A stretch of 64,000 nucleotides of DNA from JACVRW01 sp963757815 (GCA_963757815.1 CAVWSN010000034.1:98609-162608), one strand, 5' to 3'; shown: positions 28,941 through 37,387, counted from the first letter of the stretch. The notes: generated from the sequence alone by a model not told the origin. Translations and numbers: made by a program.

Positions 28941-29723
28941 GTGTCGCAGCCCGACCTCTTCGTCGTCTGCAAGAACTGCGGGTCCGAGGTGAGCCCGTAC
29001 ATCACCGAGTGCCCGTACTGCGGCCAGCGGATCCGCAAGCGGGCGCCGAAGATCGACCGGTCTGGGGGCGAGGCACAGCCCAAGCGCAGGCGCCGTGCGA
29101 AGCTCCCGCGTCTGCGCGCGGAGGAGATCGCAGGCATTGCGCCCGACACGCGCCCGTACGCGACCTTCACGCTGCTCCTCGTGTGCGTGGCCGCGCTGCT
29201 CGTGTACGCCGCCGACCCGAACTTCGACCCGGGCTACATCATCTTGCCGCCGCAGGACGAGGTGTGGCGCTGGTTCGTCGCTCCGTTCCTGCACGGCGAC
29301 CAGCTCGGATACGCGTTCGTCGCCCTGGTGCCGGTGGCGATCTTCGGCACGCTCCTCGAGCGGCGCTTCGGTCCGCTGGTGCCCATTGCCATATTCGTTC
29401 TCGCGGGCGCCGCCGGCGCCGGCCTCGCGGTGACCCTCGAGACGCCGCCGCTCCTCGAGGACTTCCCGCTCTACCCCGTGTTCGGAGCCAACGGCGCGGC
29501 GCTCGGGATGCTCTGCGCCTGGCTCGTCGACGACCGCATAGCGGCGCGCCGCGGTCAGGACCGCGAGAACGACCTGCTCGGCGTGTACGTGATCGCGGTC
29601 GTCCTGCTGCTGCTGTCGCTCACCACCGAGGAGGCGAACATCGCGGCGGCCGTGGGCGGCGCCGCGGTCGGTGCCCTGCTCGGCCTGCTGCTGCCGCTCT
29701 TCACGAGGAAGAGCGCGTACTGA
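28941..29723 (+). CDS. Zinc-ribbon plus rhomboid-like membrane protein lacking catalytic residues
   Basis: The 260-residue product starts at GTG 28941. An N-terminal zinc ribbon (C10-x2-C13 and C24-x2-C27) is joined by a basic linker (30-65) to six hydrophobic segments of rhomboid type. In active rhomboids the motif is G-x-S-G and a His lies in the last helix. Here the first reads FGANGAALG, so the serine is replaced by Asn. The last helix reads AAAVGGAAVGALLG with no His. It is therefore predicted to be a rhomboid pseudoprotease, perhaps a substrate- or membrane-binding scaffold. The zinc ribbon on the cytoplasmic side could bind a partner or nucleic acid. Confidence 0.8.
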   Translation: MSQPDLFVVCKNCGSEVSPYITECPYCGQRIRKRAPKIDRSGGEAQPKRRRRAKLPRLRAEEIAGIAPDTRPYATFTLLLVCVAALLVYAADPNFDPGYIILPPQDEVWRWFVAPFLHGDQLGYAFVALVPVAIFGTLLERRFGPLVPIAIFVLAGAAGAGLAVTLETPPLLEDFPLYPVFGANGAALGMLCAWLVDDRIAARRGQDRENDLLGVYVIAVVLLLLSLTTEEANIAAAVGGAAVGALLGLLLPLFTRKSAY

Positions 29724-29760
29724 CGGCTGCGCGCGCCGCGCGCGCCTAGTATCCCGCGCG

Positions 29761-30096
29761 ATGTTCACGGACGAGCAGCTCGATGCTGCCGTACGCGCGT
29801 TGTCGGACCCGGGGCGTTTCGAGGGCGCCGAGCGGCTCGTGTCGGCGGCGGCGCCTCAGCTCCAGCGGATCCTCGGCGAGGCGCTGAGCGAGGGCGGCTG
29901 GTTCGGCGAGGCGCACGCCAGCCGGGTGCGCGCCGCGGCGCGCGAGCCCGACGAGGCCGCGCGCGCCGCGACGATCGAGGAGCTGATCGCCGAGGAGACC
30001 CGCATGGGGATGCTCATCGGCGTGGCGGTGGGGTGGGAGCTCGCCCGTGAACTGGGAAGTGTCGAAGACGAACCCGAATCATCCGGAGGGACCTGA
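29761..30096 (+). CDS. Conserved hypothetical helical protein
   Basis: A 111-residue Glu/Ala/Arg-rich protein. It starts with MFTDEQLDAAVRALSDPGRF and ends in a flexible acidic tail. I do not recognise a family. It is only 2 bases from the next gene (a metallo-beta-lactamase-fold hydrolase), so the two are probably translated together. A role as a partner of that enzyme is possible but unsupported. Confidence 0.65.
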   Translation: MFTDEQLDAAVRALSDPGRFEGAERLVSAAAPQLQRILGEALSEGGWFGEAHASRVRAAAREPDEAARAATIEELIAEETRMGMLIGVAVGWELARELGSVEDEPESSGGT

Positions 30097-30098
30097 CG

Positions 30099-30794
30099 GT
30101 GGACATCCGCTTTCTTGGACATGCCTGCTTCGAGCTGAGCGACGGCGACACGCGCGTGCTGGTCGACCCGTTTCTCACCGGGAACCCGAAGGCGGCCGTC
30201 CAGGCCTCCGACGTGAATCCCACGCACGTCTTCCTCACCCACGGCCACGGCGACCACTGGGGCGACATCGTCGACATCGCCAAGCGCACGGGCGCGCAGT
30301 GTGTCGCGATCGTGGAGCTCGCCGGCGAGCTCAGTGGCCACGGGGTCGAGAACGTGGCTGACCCGAACCTGGGCGGTACCGTCGAGTTCGACGGCGGCTG
30401 GGTGCGGCTGGTGCCGGCCTGGCACACCTCGACGACCCCGGGCGGGACGGTCAACACGCCCGCCGGCCTCGTGATCAACCTGGGCGGGAAGACGGTCTAC
30501 CACCTCGGCGACACGGCGCTGTTCTCCGACCTGCGCCTGGTTGCCGAGCGCGACGAGCTCGACGCGGCGCTCGTGTGCATCGGCGGCCACTACACGATGG
30601 ACCGCCGGGACGCGGTGATGGCCTGCGAGCTGATCGCCGCCCGCACGGTTATCCCCTGCCACTTCAACACGTTCCCGCCGATCGAGACGGACGCCCAGGC
30701 ATTCAAGGCGGACGTGGAGCAGCGCACCGCCGGCGAGGGGCGCAGGCAATCGACCGTCGAGGTGCTGGAGCCCGGCGAGTCGCTCAGCATCTAG
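30099..30794 (+). CDS. UPF0173-type metallo-beta-lactamase-fold hydrolase
   Basis: A 231-residue metal-dependent hydrolase of the UPF0173/YtkL kind, starting at GTG 30099. The N-terminus IRFLGHACFEL and VDPFLTGNP are family marks. The metal cluster H-x-H-x-D-H is in THGHGDHWGD near residues 46-55, with further ligands in PAWHTS, HLGDTALF and PCHFNTFPP. The chemical substrate is not known for the family. It is two bases after the upstream small gene. Confidence 0.9.
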   Translation: MDIRFLGHACFELSDGDTRVLVDPFLTGNPKAAVQASDVNPTHVFLTHGHGDHWGDIVDIAKRTGAQCVAIVELAGELSGHGVENVADPNLGGTVEFDGGWVRLVPAWHTSTTPGGTVNTPAGLVINLGGKTVYHLGDTALFSDLRLVAERDELDAALVCIGGHYTMDRRDAVMACELIAARTVIPCHFNTFPPIETDAQAFKADVEQRTAGEGRRQSTVEVLEPGESLSI

Positions 30795-30801
30795 GCCCGC
30801 G

Positions 30802-31338
30802 GTGTCATTCCGCACCGTCGCAGTCGCGCTGGCCCTCGCACTCGTGCTCGCGCAGGCGGGGTGTGGCGACGACGACGACGAGCCCGAGACGGTCGCGACC
30901 TCGGCGCCCACCACGGCCGAGACGACGCCCACCGAGGAGGTTCCGACCGAGCCGACGCCGACCGAGGAGGAGCCCGCACCCGCCCCCGAGCCGGAGACCG
31001 AGACCGCGCCGCCTGCCACGTCGCCGGAGGACGAGCCCGGCGGGGCGGGGGACGAGGAGCCCGCGCGGTCGCTCGCCCTCTTCACGGGGGAGAACGGCCG
31101 GGTGACGCCGCGTGTCGTGAGGGTTCCCGCGTTCATCTCGATAAGAGTCGAGCTGCGGACGAACGACGACGGCTCGTACGGGATAAAGATCGACGGCAGG
31201 ACGCTCCAGGTGAGCGGGGGGCTCTCGTCGGTGTCGTCAACGCTCGACGGGCTGCGGCCCGGAGACGCGTACGTGGGCACGCTGACGGGCGCCGAGGGCC
31301 GGGTCCGGATCGAGGCGACGGCGGAGCCCGGCCCCTGA
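30802..31338 (+). CDS. Putative lipoprotein with Thr/Glu/Pro-rich linker
   Basis: A 178-residue exported protein from GTG 30802. The signal peptide ends with a lipobox (LAQAGC, Cys at about 21). Residues 22-95 are a low-complexity Asp/Glu/Thr/Pro region including repeated PTE units. The C-terminal part (about 96-178) is a small beta domain with LALFTGENGRVTPRVVRVPA near its start, of a kind seen in cupredoxin-like or immunoglobulin-like folds. No metal ligands are conserved, so I make no functional claim. Confidence 0.7.
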   Translation: MSFRTVAVALALALVLAQAGCGDDDDEPETVATSAPTTAETTPTEEVPTEPTPTEEEPAPAPEPETETAPPATSPEDEPGGAGDEEPARSLALFTGENGRVTPRVVRVPAFISIRVELRTNDDGSYGIKIDGRTLQVSGGLSSVSSTLDGLRPGDAYVGTLTGAEGRVRIEATAEPGP

Positions 31339-31346
31339 GCCTGAAG

Positions 31347-31362
31347 TTGGCTGGCCAGCCAA
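31347..31362. promoter_or_regulatory. 16-base perfect palindrome upstream of the R2-like oxidase gene
   Basis: TTGGCTGGCCAGCCAA is a perfect inverted repeat 48 bases before the start codon of the R2-like gene. Its size and symmetry are typical of operators for dimeric TetR- or GntR-type repressors. No repressor gene is adjacent. Confidence 0.6.
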
Positions 31363-31410
31363 GCTTCGCTACGCTGGCCGTCCGAGCACGAGCGAGCATC
31401 GAGGAGAGAG

Positions 31411-32337
31411 ATGGACGCCAGCGACTCCGTCATCCAGCGGACCGACCGCGAGGACTTCCAGGCCACGAGCGACCCGGCCGTGCTGGAGTCGGCGGACCGC
31501 GGCGAGGTCAACCTGTTGAGCTACGGGCAGCTCTACGAGCTCTGGGAACGCCAGCAGTGGGCGACCCAGGACATCGACTTCACGCAGGACCGGATCGACT
31601 GGCACGAGCGCATCCCCGAGCAGGAGCGCTTCCAGCGGATGTACGGGCTCTCCTCGTTCTTCATCGGCGAGCAGAAGGTCGCCGAGGAGCTCGGCCCGAT
31701 GATGCGCGCCGCCCCGACCGAGGAGATGCGCATCTTCCTATGCACGCAGATCGCGGACGAGGCGCGCCATGTGCGCTTCTTCAACCGCTTCTACGAGGAG
31801 GTGGGGGTACTCGAGGCCGACTCGCTCCAAGGGCGACTTGCCGAGACCAGCGAGCACGTGAACCCCGAGTTCAACGAGCTGTTCGACGAGATGCTGAAGG
31901 GCCGCGTCGACCACCTCGCCCGCAAGCCCGAGGACCTCGAGGCACTCGTCGAGGCGGTCACGCTCTACCACATGGTGATCGAGGGCATGCTCGCCCTCAC
32001 CGGGCAGCACTTCATCCTCCAGTACAACGAGGAAGTCGGCACGCTCCCGGGGTTCTGCGAGGGCTTCAACAAAATCGCCCGCGACGAACACCGGCACGTG
32101 GCCTTCGGGGCACGCTTCCTGCGTGAGATGGCGCAGGAGGCCCCGAGGTACGCGGAGGCGATCACGCGCACACTCACAGAGGTCGCGCCGATCGCCGACG
32201 CCGTGCTCCAGCCCAAGTGGTATGTCGAGGGTGAGACGGAGATCCTCGGGGCATCGATGGAGGAGACGCGCGCGTTCGCGATGAAGGCCCTCGAGCGGCG
32301 CCTGAAGGTGATCGGCCTGGCGCCGGCGGCCGCCTAG
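31411..32337 (+). CDS. R2-like (ribonucleotide reductase beta-type) di-metal carboxylate protein
   Basis: A 308-residue four-helix-bundle protein of the ferritin/R2 superfamily. Metal ligands can be placed: E87, E117 with H120 (DEARH), E191, and E226 with H229 (DEHRH). The first ligand is Glu, not the Asp of canonical R2. This points away from the classical class I small subunit and toward R2-like ligand-binding oxidases or related N-oxygenases. No R1 (alpha) subunit is next to it. A ribosome binding site (GAGGAGAGAG) precedes the ATG. The palindrome at 31347 is a likely control site. Function is a predicted di-iron or Mn/Fe oxidase with unknown substrate. Confidence 0.82.
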   Translation: MDASDSVIQRTDREDFQATSDPAVLESADRGEVNLLSYGQLYELWERQQWATQDIDFTQDRIDWHERIPEQERFQRMYGLSSFFIGEQKVAEELGPMMRAAPTEEMRIFLCTQIADEARHVRFFNRFYEEVGVLEADSLQGRLAETSEHVNPEFNELFDEMLKGRVDHLARKPEDLEALVEAVTLYHMVIEGMLALTGQHFILQYNEEVGTLPGFCEGFNKIARDEHRHVAFGARFLREMAQEAPRYAEAITRTLTEVAPIADAVLQPKWYVEGETEILGASMEETRAFAMKALERRLKVIGLAPAAA

Positions 32338-32690
32338 TGCATCCGGCCCCCGACCGGCACGTCGGAGTCGGGGCGCAATAGGATCACCCGGCCCTCCTCG
32401 TCCGTCACACCGAGCGTCAGCACCTCGGATCGGACCGGACCGATCTGCCGCGGCGGGAAGTTGACGACCGCCAGCACGAGACGGCCCTCGAGCTCCTCGC
32501 GCGAGTAGTTCTTGATCTGAGCGGAGGAGCGCTTCTCCCCAATCTCGGGCCCGAAGTCGATGATGAGCTTCCAGGCCGGTTTGCGCGCCTCGGGGAAGTC
32601 CTCCACGCGCGTGACGCGCCCGACGCGGATGTCGACCTTCATGAAGTCGTCGTAGTCGATCACGCGCAGCAGGGTAATCGGGGCGCTCAT
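32334..32690 (-). CDS. csaA: CsaA-type tRNA-binding domain protein
   Basis: A 118-residue OB-fold protein from ATG 32690. The signature VDIRVGRVTRVEDFPEARKP, followed by SSAQIKNY and VVNFPPRQIGPVRSEVL, matches CsaA and the C-terminal tRNA-binding domain of methionyl-tRNA synthetase. The short form of MetG in this window lacks that domain, so this could supply it in trans, although CsaA was also described as an export chaperone. It converges on the R2-like gene with a 4-base overlap. Confidence 0.88.
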   Translation of the reverse strand: MSAPITLLRVIDYDDFMKVDIRVGRVTRVEDFPEARKPAWKLIIDFGPEIGEKRSSAQIKNYSREELEGRLVLAVVNFPPRQIGPVRSEVLTLGVTDEEGRVILLRPDSDVPVGGRMH

Positions 32691-32728
32691 CTCACGGATC
32701 CGGGTCCGGCGACGTTTCGTCGTCAGCC

Positions 32729-33622
32729 GTGGCCTCACCCGTGTCCGTCACCGCCCCCGCAGCCACACGCGTGCCGATGCTCGCGGGCGCGGCGGCGCTG
32801 GTCACTGTTGCCGCCTGGGCGTCCGCGTTCATCGGGATCCGCGCCGCGGGGGAGGACATCTCGCCCGGCGCGCTCTCGCTCGGCCGGCTACTGGTCGGCG
32901 GTCTCGCTCTCGGCGCCGTCGTCGCGGTGCGCCGTGAGCCGCTGCCGGCCCGCCGCGACATCCCCGCGATCGTGGTCTTCGGCCTGCTGTGGTTCGGGAT
33001 CTACAGCGTCGCCCTCAACGAGGCCGAGCGGCGGATCGACGCCGGCACGGCGGCCATGCTCGTCAACGTCGGCCCGATCCTGATCGCGCTGCTCGCCGGG
33101 GTCCTGCTCCGCGAGGGATTTCCGCGCTCGCTGCTCGCCGGCTCGGCGGTCGCGTTCGCGGGCGCGGTGCTGATCGGGCTGGCGACCTCGGACGGCGGCC
33201 TCGCTGCCGGCGGAGGCGCGGCGCTGTGCCTGCTGGCGGCGCTCGCATACGCCGGCGGGGTGGTCTCGCAGAAGCCGGTGCTGACGCGCGTCTCGCCGCT
33301 CCAAGTGACCTTCCTCGGGTGCGCCGTCGGGGCGTTTGCCTGCCTTCCGTTCGCACCCACGATGGTCGGGGAGCTGGGCAGCGCGGGCGGCTCGTCGGTT
33401 CGCTGGATGGTCTACCTCGGTCTGGTGCCGACCGCTCTCGCCTTCACAACCTGGGCTTATGCGCTCTCGCACACGACCGCGGGGCGGATGGGGGCCACGA
33501 CCTATCTCGTGCCGCCGCTGGCGATCCTGATGGGCTGGCTCATCCTCTCCGAGACCCCTCCGGTCCTGGCGCTCGCCGGCGGGGCGCTCTGTCTCGGCGG
33601 GGTCGTGCTGGCGCGGCGCTAG
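32729..33622 (+). CDS. EamA family (DMT) transporter
   Basis: A 297-residue protein from GTG 32729 with ten predicted membrane segments in two EamA repeats (about 15-140 and 155-295). The signature AAWASAFIGIRAAGEDISPG of the first repeat and VGPILIALLAGVLLRE of its end are visible, and VPPLAILMGWLILSE closes the second. Such transporters export amino acids or metabolites; the substrate cannot be inferred. It converges with the sigma factor gene with a 4-base overlap. Confidence 0.9.
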   Translation: MASPVSVTAPAATRVPMLAGAAALVTVAAWASAFIGIRAAGEDISPGALSLGRLLVGGLALGAVVAVRREPLPARRDIPAIVVFGLLWFGIYSVALNEAERRIDAGTAAMLVNVGPILIALLAGVLLREGFPRSLLAGSAVAFAGAVLIGLATSDGGLAAGGGAALCLLAALAYAGGVVSQKPVLTRVSPLQVTFLGCAVGAFACLPFAPTMVGELGSAGGSSVRWMVYLGLVPTALAFTTWAYALSHTTAGRMGATTYLVPPLAILMGWLILSETPPVLALAGGALCLGGVVLARR

Positions 33623-35046
33623 GGAGCGGGCGGCGGAGGCGGCGGCGGGGCCGGCGGCAGCGTGGGCTCCCCGGCGGGCGGGGCGGGCGGCGGCACTGGA
33701 GTGGTTGCGGTGCCCTCACCGGGCGGCGGGGGCGGCTCGACCGGCTCACCGGGTGCAGGCTCGGTGGGCGGCGGCTCTTCCTCGCGCGGCGGCAGGACCA
33801 CAGTGGAGGTCTCTTCCTGGACCGGCGCGGGCGCCGGGACGGGGGCGGGAGCGGGAGCCGGAACCGGCTCGGGGACCGGCGCGGCGGCGACCGGCTCCGG
33901 AGCGGCGGGCTCGGGCTTCGCGGCCGGCGACTTGGGCTTGCCGTCTGCCTTCGCGGCCTTGGCGGGCTTCGGCTCGGCCGGGGCGGGCGCGGCCGGAGCC
34001 TGCGCGACCGGGGCCTGGGCCACGACGGCGGGCGCGGCGGGCGCCACTGGGCTCCGCGTCGCGTGCTTCACCTCGACGGCGCCGGCGGTCACGATCACGG
34101 CGGCGGCCATGCCCGCGGCGGCCTTGGAGGCGAGCGTGCCGACTCCGGCTGAGACCGCGCCTCCGGCGGTGATACCGCCGGCCGCGGTTGCGGCCACTCC
34201 GGCCATACCGGTGCCGGCGACGCCTGCGCCCGCGCCGCCACCGGAAGCGGCCGCGGCGGAAGCCCCGCCCACGCCGAGCTTCGCGACCCAGAGCTTCTTG
34301 AGGAAGATGAACGGCGCCACGGGGTAGACGGCCGCGAGCGCCTTCGTGGTGGCGCGCAGCTCGCCCTTGAAAGTGCGGCAGCGGTCGCAGGACTTGAGGT
34401 GACGGCGCACCGGCGGCGAGGACCTCGTCAGGCCCTCGGCGACCTGTCCGAGCTCCAGACGCACCTCCCCGCAGGTCAGGAGCCGGGCCTCGGAGGCCTC
34501 GGCGAGCGCCACCCGCGCGCGCACGAGGAGCGACTTGACGCTCGGCACGGTCGTGTCCATCGCCTCGGCGATCTGGTCGTACGAGAGCGCGTCGATCTCG
34601 CGCAGCAGCAGCGCCGTGCGCTGGGTCTCGGGGAGCTCCCCGACGTCCGAGACGATGTGGCGGAACTCCTCGCGTTTGTGGACCGTGTCCGCGGTGCTGA
34701 CGCCGCCGTCACGCTCGAACACGTCCATCGAGTCCTGACCGGCCGGCTGAGGGCGGCGCAGGTGGTTCAGGCAGCGGTTGCGGGCGATCCGGTACAGCCA
34801 CGGGCGCGCGTTGATCGGCCGGTCGTCGGCGCAGATCGCGTTGAACGAGGCAGCGAAGACCTCCTGCAGGACGTCCTCGGCGTCCTCCTGGGAGCCGAGC
34901 ATGTGCCGGCAGAAGGCCAGCAGCCGCGGCTGGTAGCGCTGGACCAAGGCCTCGAACGCGCCGTGGTGGCCACGACGAATCAGAGCGACGAGTCTCTCGT
35001 CGCTCTGTAGCCGCAGTAGCGGCGAACGCCCCGCGAGCGCGGGCAT
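33619..35046 (-). CDS. ECF sigma factor fused to anti-sigma-like zinc motif, membrane segment and Pro/Ala-rich tail
   Basis: The 475-residue product combines several parts. Sigma region 2 (about 15-80; RYQPRLLAFCRHMLGSQEDA, AEDVLQEVF, RPWLYRIARNRCLNHLR) and region 4 (about 115-170; ELPETQRTALLLREIDALSY, DQIAEAMDTTVPSVKSLLVR) are intact. A zinc motif H-x3-C-x2-C follows at about 213-220 (HLKSCDRC), like that of ZAS anti-sigma factors. A glycine/alanine-rich stretch leads to a hydrophobic segment near 305-327. The last 145 residues are Ala/Pro/Val-rich with repeats and would lie outside the cell. The layout suggests a membrane-tethered sigma factor released by a signal. I use ATG 35046; an in-frame TTG at 35085 is an alternative. 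Confidence 0.85.
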   Translation of the reverse strand: MPALAGRSPLLRLQSDERLVALIRRGHHGAFEALVQRYQPRLLAFCRHMLGSQEDAEDVLQEVFAASFNAICADDRPINARPWLYRIARNRCLNHLRRPQPAGQDSMDVFERDGGVSTADTVHKREEFRHIVSDVGELPETQRTALLLREIDALSYDQIAEAMDTTVPSVKSLLVRARVALAEASEARLLTCGEVRLELGQVAEGLTRSSPPVRRHLKSCDRCRTFKGELRATTKALAAVYPVAPFIFLKKLWVAKLGVGGASAAAASGGGAGAGVAGTGMAGVAATAAGGITAGGAVSAGVGTLASKAAAGMAAAVIVTAGAVEVKHATRSPVAPAAPAVVAQAPVAQAPAAPAPAEPKPAKAAKADGKPKSPAAKPEPAAPEPVAAAPVPEPVPAPAPAPVPAPAPVQEETSTVVLPPREEEPPPTEPAPGEPVEPPPPPGEGTATTPVPPPAPPAGEPTLPPAPPPPPPPAP

Positions 35047-35214
35047 ACCGGCTGAATGCCTGAGAGCAGAAGCTTCCAAAGTGATGACCCCTACGGGTGG
35101 GTACCCGCCGCCGAAACACCGTAGCAATGCGTGAGTTGCGCGCGCGCTTCCCGTCACATGTCTAGCCGGGTCGAGCGCCGGGTAGCGGCGAGGGACCAGA
35201 CACGCGAGGAGCGT

Positions 35215-35499
35215 ATGGCCAAGACCAGGGACAAGAAGCTCTACAGCCGAATGCGTGAGAGCGGCGTTCGCAAGAAGGTCGCCCGGCAGCTGACCGAGCT
35301 GCCCGCACATTCGAAGAACGGCAAGCGGGCGCCCAAGCCGCTGCGCGAGGCGGTGGACCGGCTCGAGGCAACGGTCACGGAGCTGCGCGGCCACATCGGC
35401 CGCGGCGACCGCAAGACCGCCGCTCGGAAGGCCGCGCGGACGCGGGGGGCGAAGGCCGGCAAGCGCAGCACGTCCGCCCGGAAGGCACGCGCGCGTTAG
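35215..35499 (+). CDS. Small basic histone-like protein
   Basis: A 94-residue protein from ATG 35215 (GAGGAG ribosome binding site). The N-terminal 65 residues are helical (KLYSRMRESGVRKKVARQL), and the last 30 are Lys/Arg/Ala-rich like a histone H1 tail. It is likely to bind nucleic acid, but this rests on composition alone. A longer frame upstream adds residues with no sign of coding bias. Divergent from the sigma factor gene. Confidence 0.7.
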   Translation: MAKTRDKKLYSRMRESGVRKKVARQLTELPAHSKNGKRAPKPLREAVDRLEATVTELRGHIGRGDRKTAARKAARTRGAKAGKRSTSARKARAR

Positions 35500-35607
35500 G
35501 CTCCCGGCACCCGAGGAAAGGAGTCGCTCCATGCCTCCGCTGCGTCAATTCGACCGCTGCGACGACGAACGCCTCCGGCTTCAGACCGACTCGACCTGCC
35601 ACGGCTG

Positions 35608-35964
35608 ATGGACAAGCTCGAGTTCATCAAGGACATCACTTACAAGATGTCTGACCGCGATTTCGACCTCGACCTCGTGGAGTCGACGTACGCGGACAAC
35701 TTCGTCCATCACGCGAACGGGGCTACGACGGACAAGTCCGGGTACCTCGCGCGCGGCCGCGAGTATCGCGAGCAGTACGCGAGCATCGACCGGCCGGAGT
35801 TCGACGAGCTCTTCGAGGCCGGGGACCGGGTTGTTGCCGCATACACGCTGCGCCTGCACCGCAAGGACGGGTCCAGCGAGCGCATGGCGGTGATGGCCGT
35901 TTGGACGGTGAGCGACGACGGCAAGGTCACCGCGCTACGGGAGGTCGACGCCCCTGCCGCCTGA
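35608..35964 (+). CDS. SnoaL-like NTF2-fold protein
   Basis: A 118-residue protein with the NTF2/SnoaL cone-fold pattern. Signs are a first helix then VESTYADNFVHHANGATTDK, a middle IDRPEFDELFEAGDRVVAAY, and beta strands SERMAVMAVWTVSDDGKVTA at the end. The His pair in VHH would be in the pocket. Members include polyketide cyclases and ester-forming enzymes, or plain binding proteins. No substrate is implied by the neighbours. Confidence 0.78.
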   Translation: MDKLEFIKDITYKMSDRDFDLDLVESTYADNFVHHANGATTDKSGYLARGREYREQYASIDRPEFDELFEAGDRVVAAYTLRLHRKDGSSERMAVMAVWTVSDDGKVTALREVDAPAA

Positions 35965-35994
35965 CGGCCCGAGGTTTGATCTGCGAGCTAACTT

Positions 35995-36019
35995 GATATA
36001 TCGTTGACTGTCGAGACAG
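35995..36019. promoter_or_regulatory. Candidate PadR operator/promoter region
   Basis: Two inverted repeats lie just before the PadR gene: the 8-base palindrome GATATATC (35995-36002) and CTGTC-GA-GACAG (36008-36019). AT-rich palindromes at this place are usual for PadR autoregulation. A strong ribosome binding site GAAGGAGGT follows at 36026-36034. Confidence 0.5.
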
Positions 36020-36039
36020 ATCGCTGAAGGAGGTCAACG

Positions 36040-36651
36040 ATGCACGCATTTGCAGCCCGGTGGTTCGGCCGGCCCGGCTTCCACCGGATGACCCGCCACC
36101 GCGGCAGGCACGGCTCCCACGGATACGGCGGCCACTACGACCCGCGCGCGTTCTGGCAGGGCCCCTGGCGCGGCATGGGCTTCGGCCCCGGAGGGCGCCG
36201 CTCGCGTGCGCGCCGTGGCGACGTCCGTGCGGCGACGCTGCTGCTGCTCGAGGAGGAGCCCCGCAACGGCTACCAGCTCATGGAGGAGATCGAGCGTCGC
36301 AGCGACGGAGCCTGGCGCCCCAGCCCTGGTTCGATCTACCCGGCGCTGGCGCAGCTCGAGGACGAGGGCTTGATCCAGGCTGAGGAGAGCGCCGGGCGCC
36401 GGTCGTTCCAGCTCACCGACGAGGGCAGGGCGTACGTCGACGAGAACCGCGATGCGCTCGGCAGCCCGTGGGAGGACGCCGGTGAGGAAGTCCCGAGCGA
36501 CTTCGTCGACCTGCGCACGCTGATCGCGCAGGTCGGCATGGCGACGATCCAGGTGGCCCAGTCCGGGGACGAGCAGCAGGTGGCCGAGGCGAAGCGGATC
36601 CTGGGCGACGCCCGCAAGTCGCTGTACAGGATCCTCGCGGACGCCGAGTGA
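36040..36651 (+). CDS. PadR family transcriptional regulator
   Basis: A 203-residue repressor. The first 60 residues are His/Gly/Arg-rich and disordered-looking. The PadR winged helix covers about 62-135: AATLLLLEEEPRNGYQLMEE, then WRPSPGSIYPALAQLEDEGL, then GRRSFQLTDEGRAY. A C-terminal helix (about 160-200) for dimerisation follows. The His-rich head (H-G-S-H-G-Y-G-G-H-Y) is shared by a group of actinobacterial PadR proteins and could bind a metal; this is an inference. It probably controls itself and an efflux or membrane gene not visible here. Confidence 0.9.
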   Translation: MHAFAARWFGRPGFHRMTRHRGRHGSHGYGGHYDPRAFWQGPWRGMGFGPGGRRSRARRGDVRAATLLLLEEEPRNGYQLMEEIERRSDGAWRPSPGSIYPALAQLEDEGLIQAEESAGRRSFQLTDEGRAYVDENRDALGSPWEDAGEEVPSDFVDLRTLIAQVGMATIQVAQSGDEQQVAEAKRILGDARKSLYRILADAE

Positions 36652-36664
36652 GGAGCGGGCCGAG

Positions 36665-36749
36665 TGCCCGGGGTGGGACTCGAACCCACAATGCTCTCGC
36701 GAGCGGCGCCTTTTAAGGGCGCGGGCTGTGCCAATTCGCCTACCCGGGC
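36665..36749 (-). tRNA. tRNA-Leu(TAA)
   Basis: An 85-base class II tRNA. The acceptor stem pairs GCCCGGG with CCCGGGC, the anticodon loop CTTAAAA gives TAA between stems GCGCC and GGCGC, and a long variable arm (GCTCGCGAGAGC) and T arm (GTGGGTTCGAGTCCCAC) follow. No CCA is encoded. Confidence 0.94.
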
Positions 36750-36806
36750 AGGGGCAATGGTAGGCGGGGCCCGACTGCGCCTCGCGCGGTCGGGTATACA
36801 CCCCGC

Positions 36807-37085
36807 ATGGCCAAAGCGTTCTTCATCCCGGTGTCGATCGCCGCGGGTCTGATCGCCGGCTCCATCTCGAGGAAGATCTTCGATCAGATCTGGGGCTTGG
36901 TGGACGAGGAGGAGCCGCCGGACTCCAAGCACCGCGACATCCCCTGGAGCAAACTCCTGATCGCGGGCGCCATCCAGGGCGCGATCTTCCGCATGGTCAA
37001 GGAGTCCATAGACCACGGCACCAGGCGCGCCTTCTACCGCACGACCGGCTCCTGGCCGGGCGAGGCACATCCCGAGAAGGAGTAG
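36807..37085 (+). CDS. DUF4235 small membrane protein
   Basis: A 92-residue protein of the DUF4235 kind, common in actinobacteria. It has an N-terminal hydrophobic segment (about 5-20, VSIAAGLIAGSISRKIFDQI), an acidic loop with DEEEPPDSKHRDIPW, and a second helix (about 50-68, LLIAGAIQGAIFRMVKESID). No function is known. It stands alone, 57 bases after the end of tRNA-Leu. Confidence 0.82.
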   Translation: MAKAFFIPVSIAAGLIAGSISRKIFDQIWGLVDEEEPPDSKHRDIPWSKLLIAGAIQGAIFRMVKESIDHGTRRAFYRTTGSWPGEAHPEKE

Positions 37086-37387
37086 GCGCAAGTTTTTTCG
37101 ACGCGGGGGACACGCGCGTCCGTCCCGGCGCCGCGCGGCAACGCCGGCGCGTCGCGGGCAGTGGATCCGAACCCCCAGACTGAGCAATGGCCCAAATTCG
37201 GGCGTTGTAGCCCGGTTTGGAGGCGGAATCGTTAGCGCGTAGGCATAGCCCGGGGCATACTGGAGCTGTGGTCCTGCTCACGGAGGAGAGGCGCCGCAGG
37301 ATGCGGATGACGCACGCGCGCTCGGTGGCGCCCTACTCGCTGCCGTTCGAGCTGGGCGGACTTTCGGATGAAAATTTCGCATCCGAC

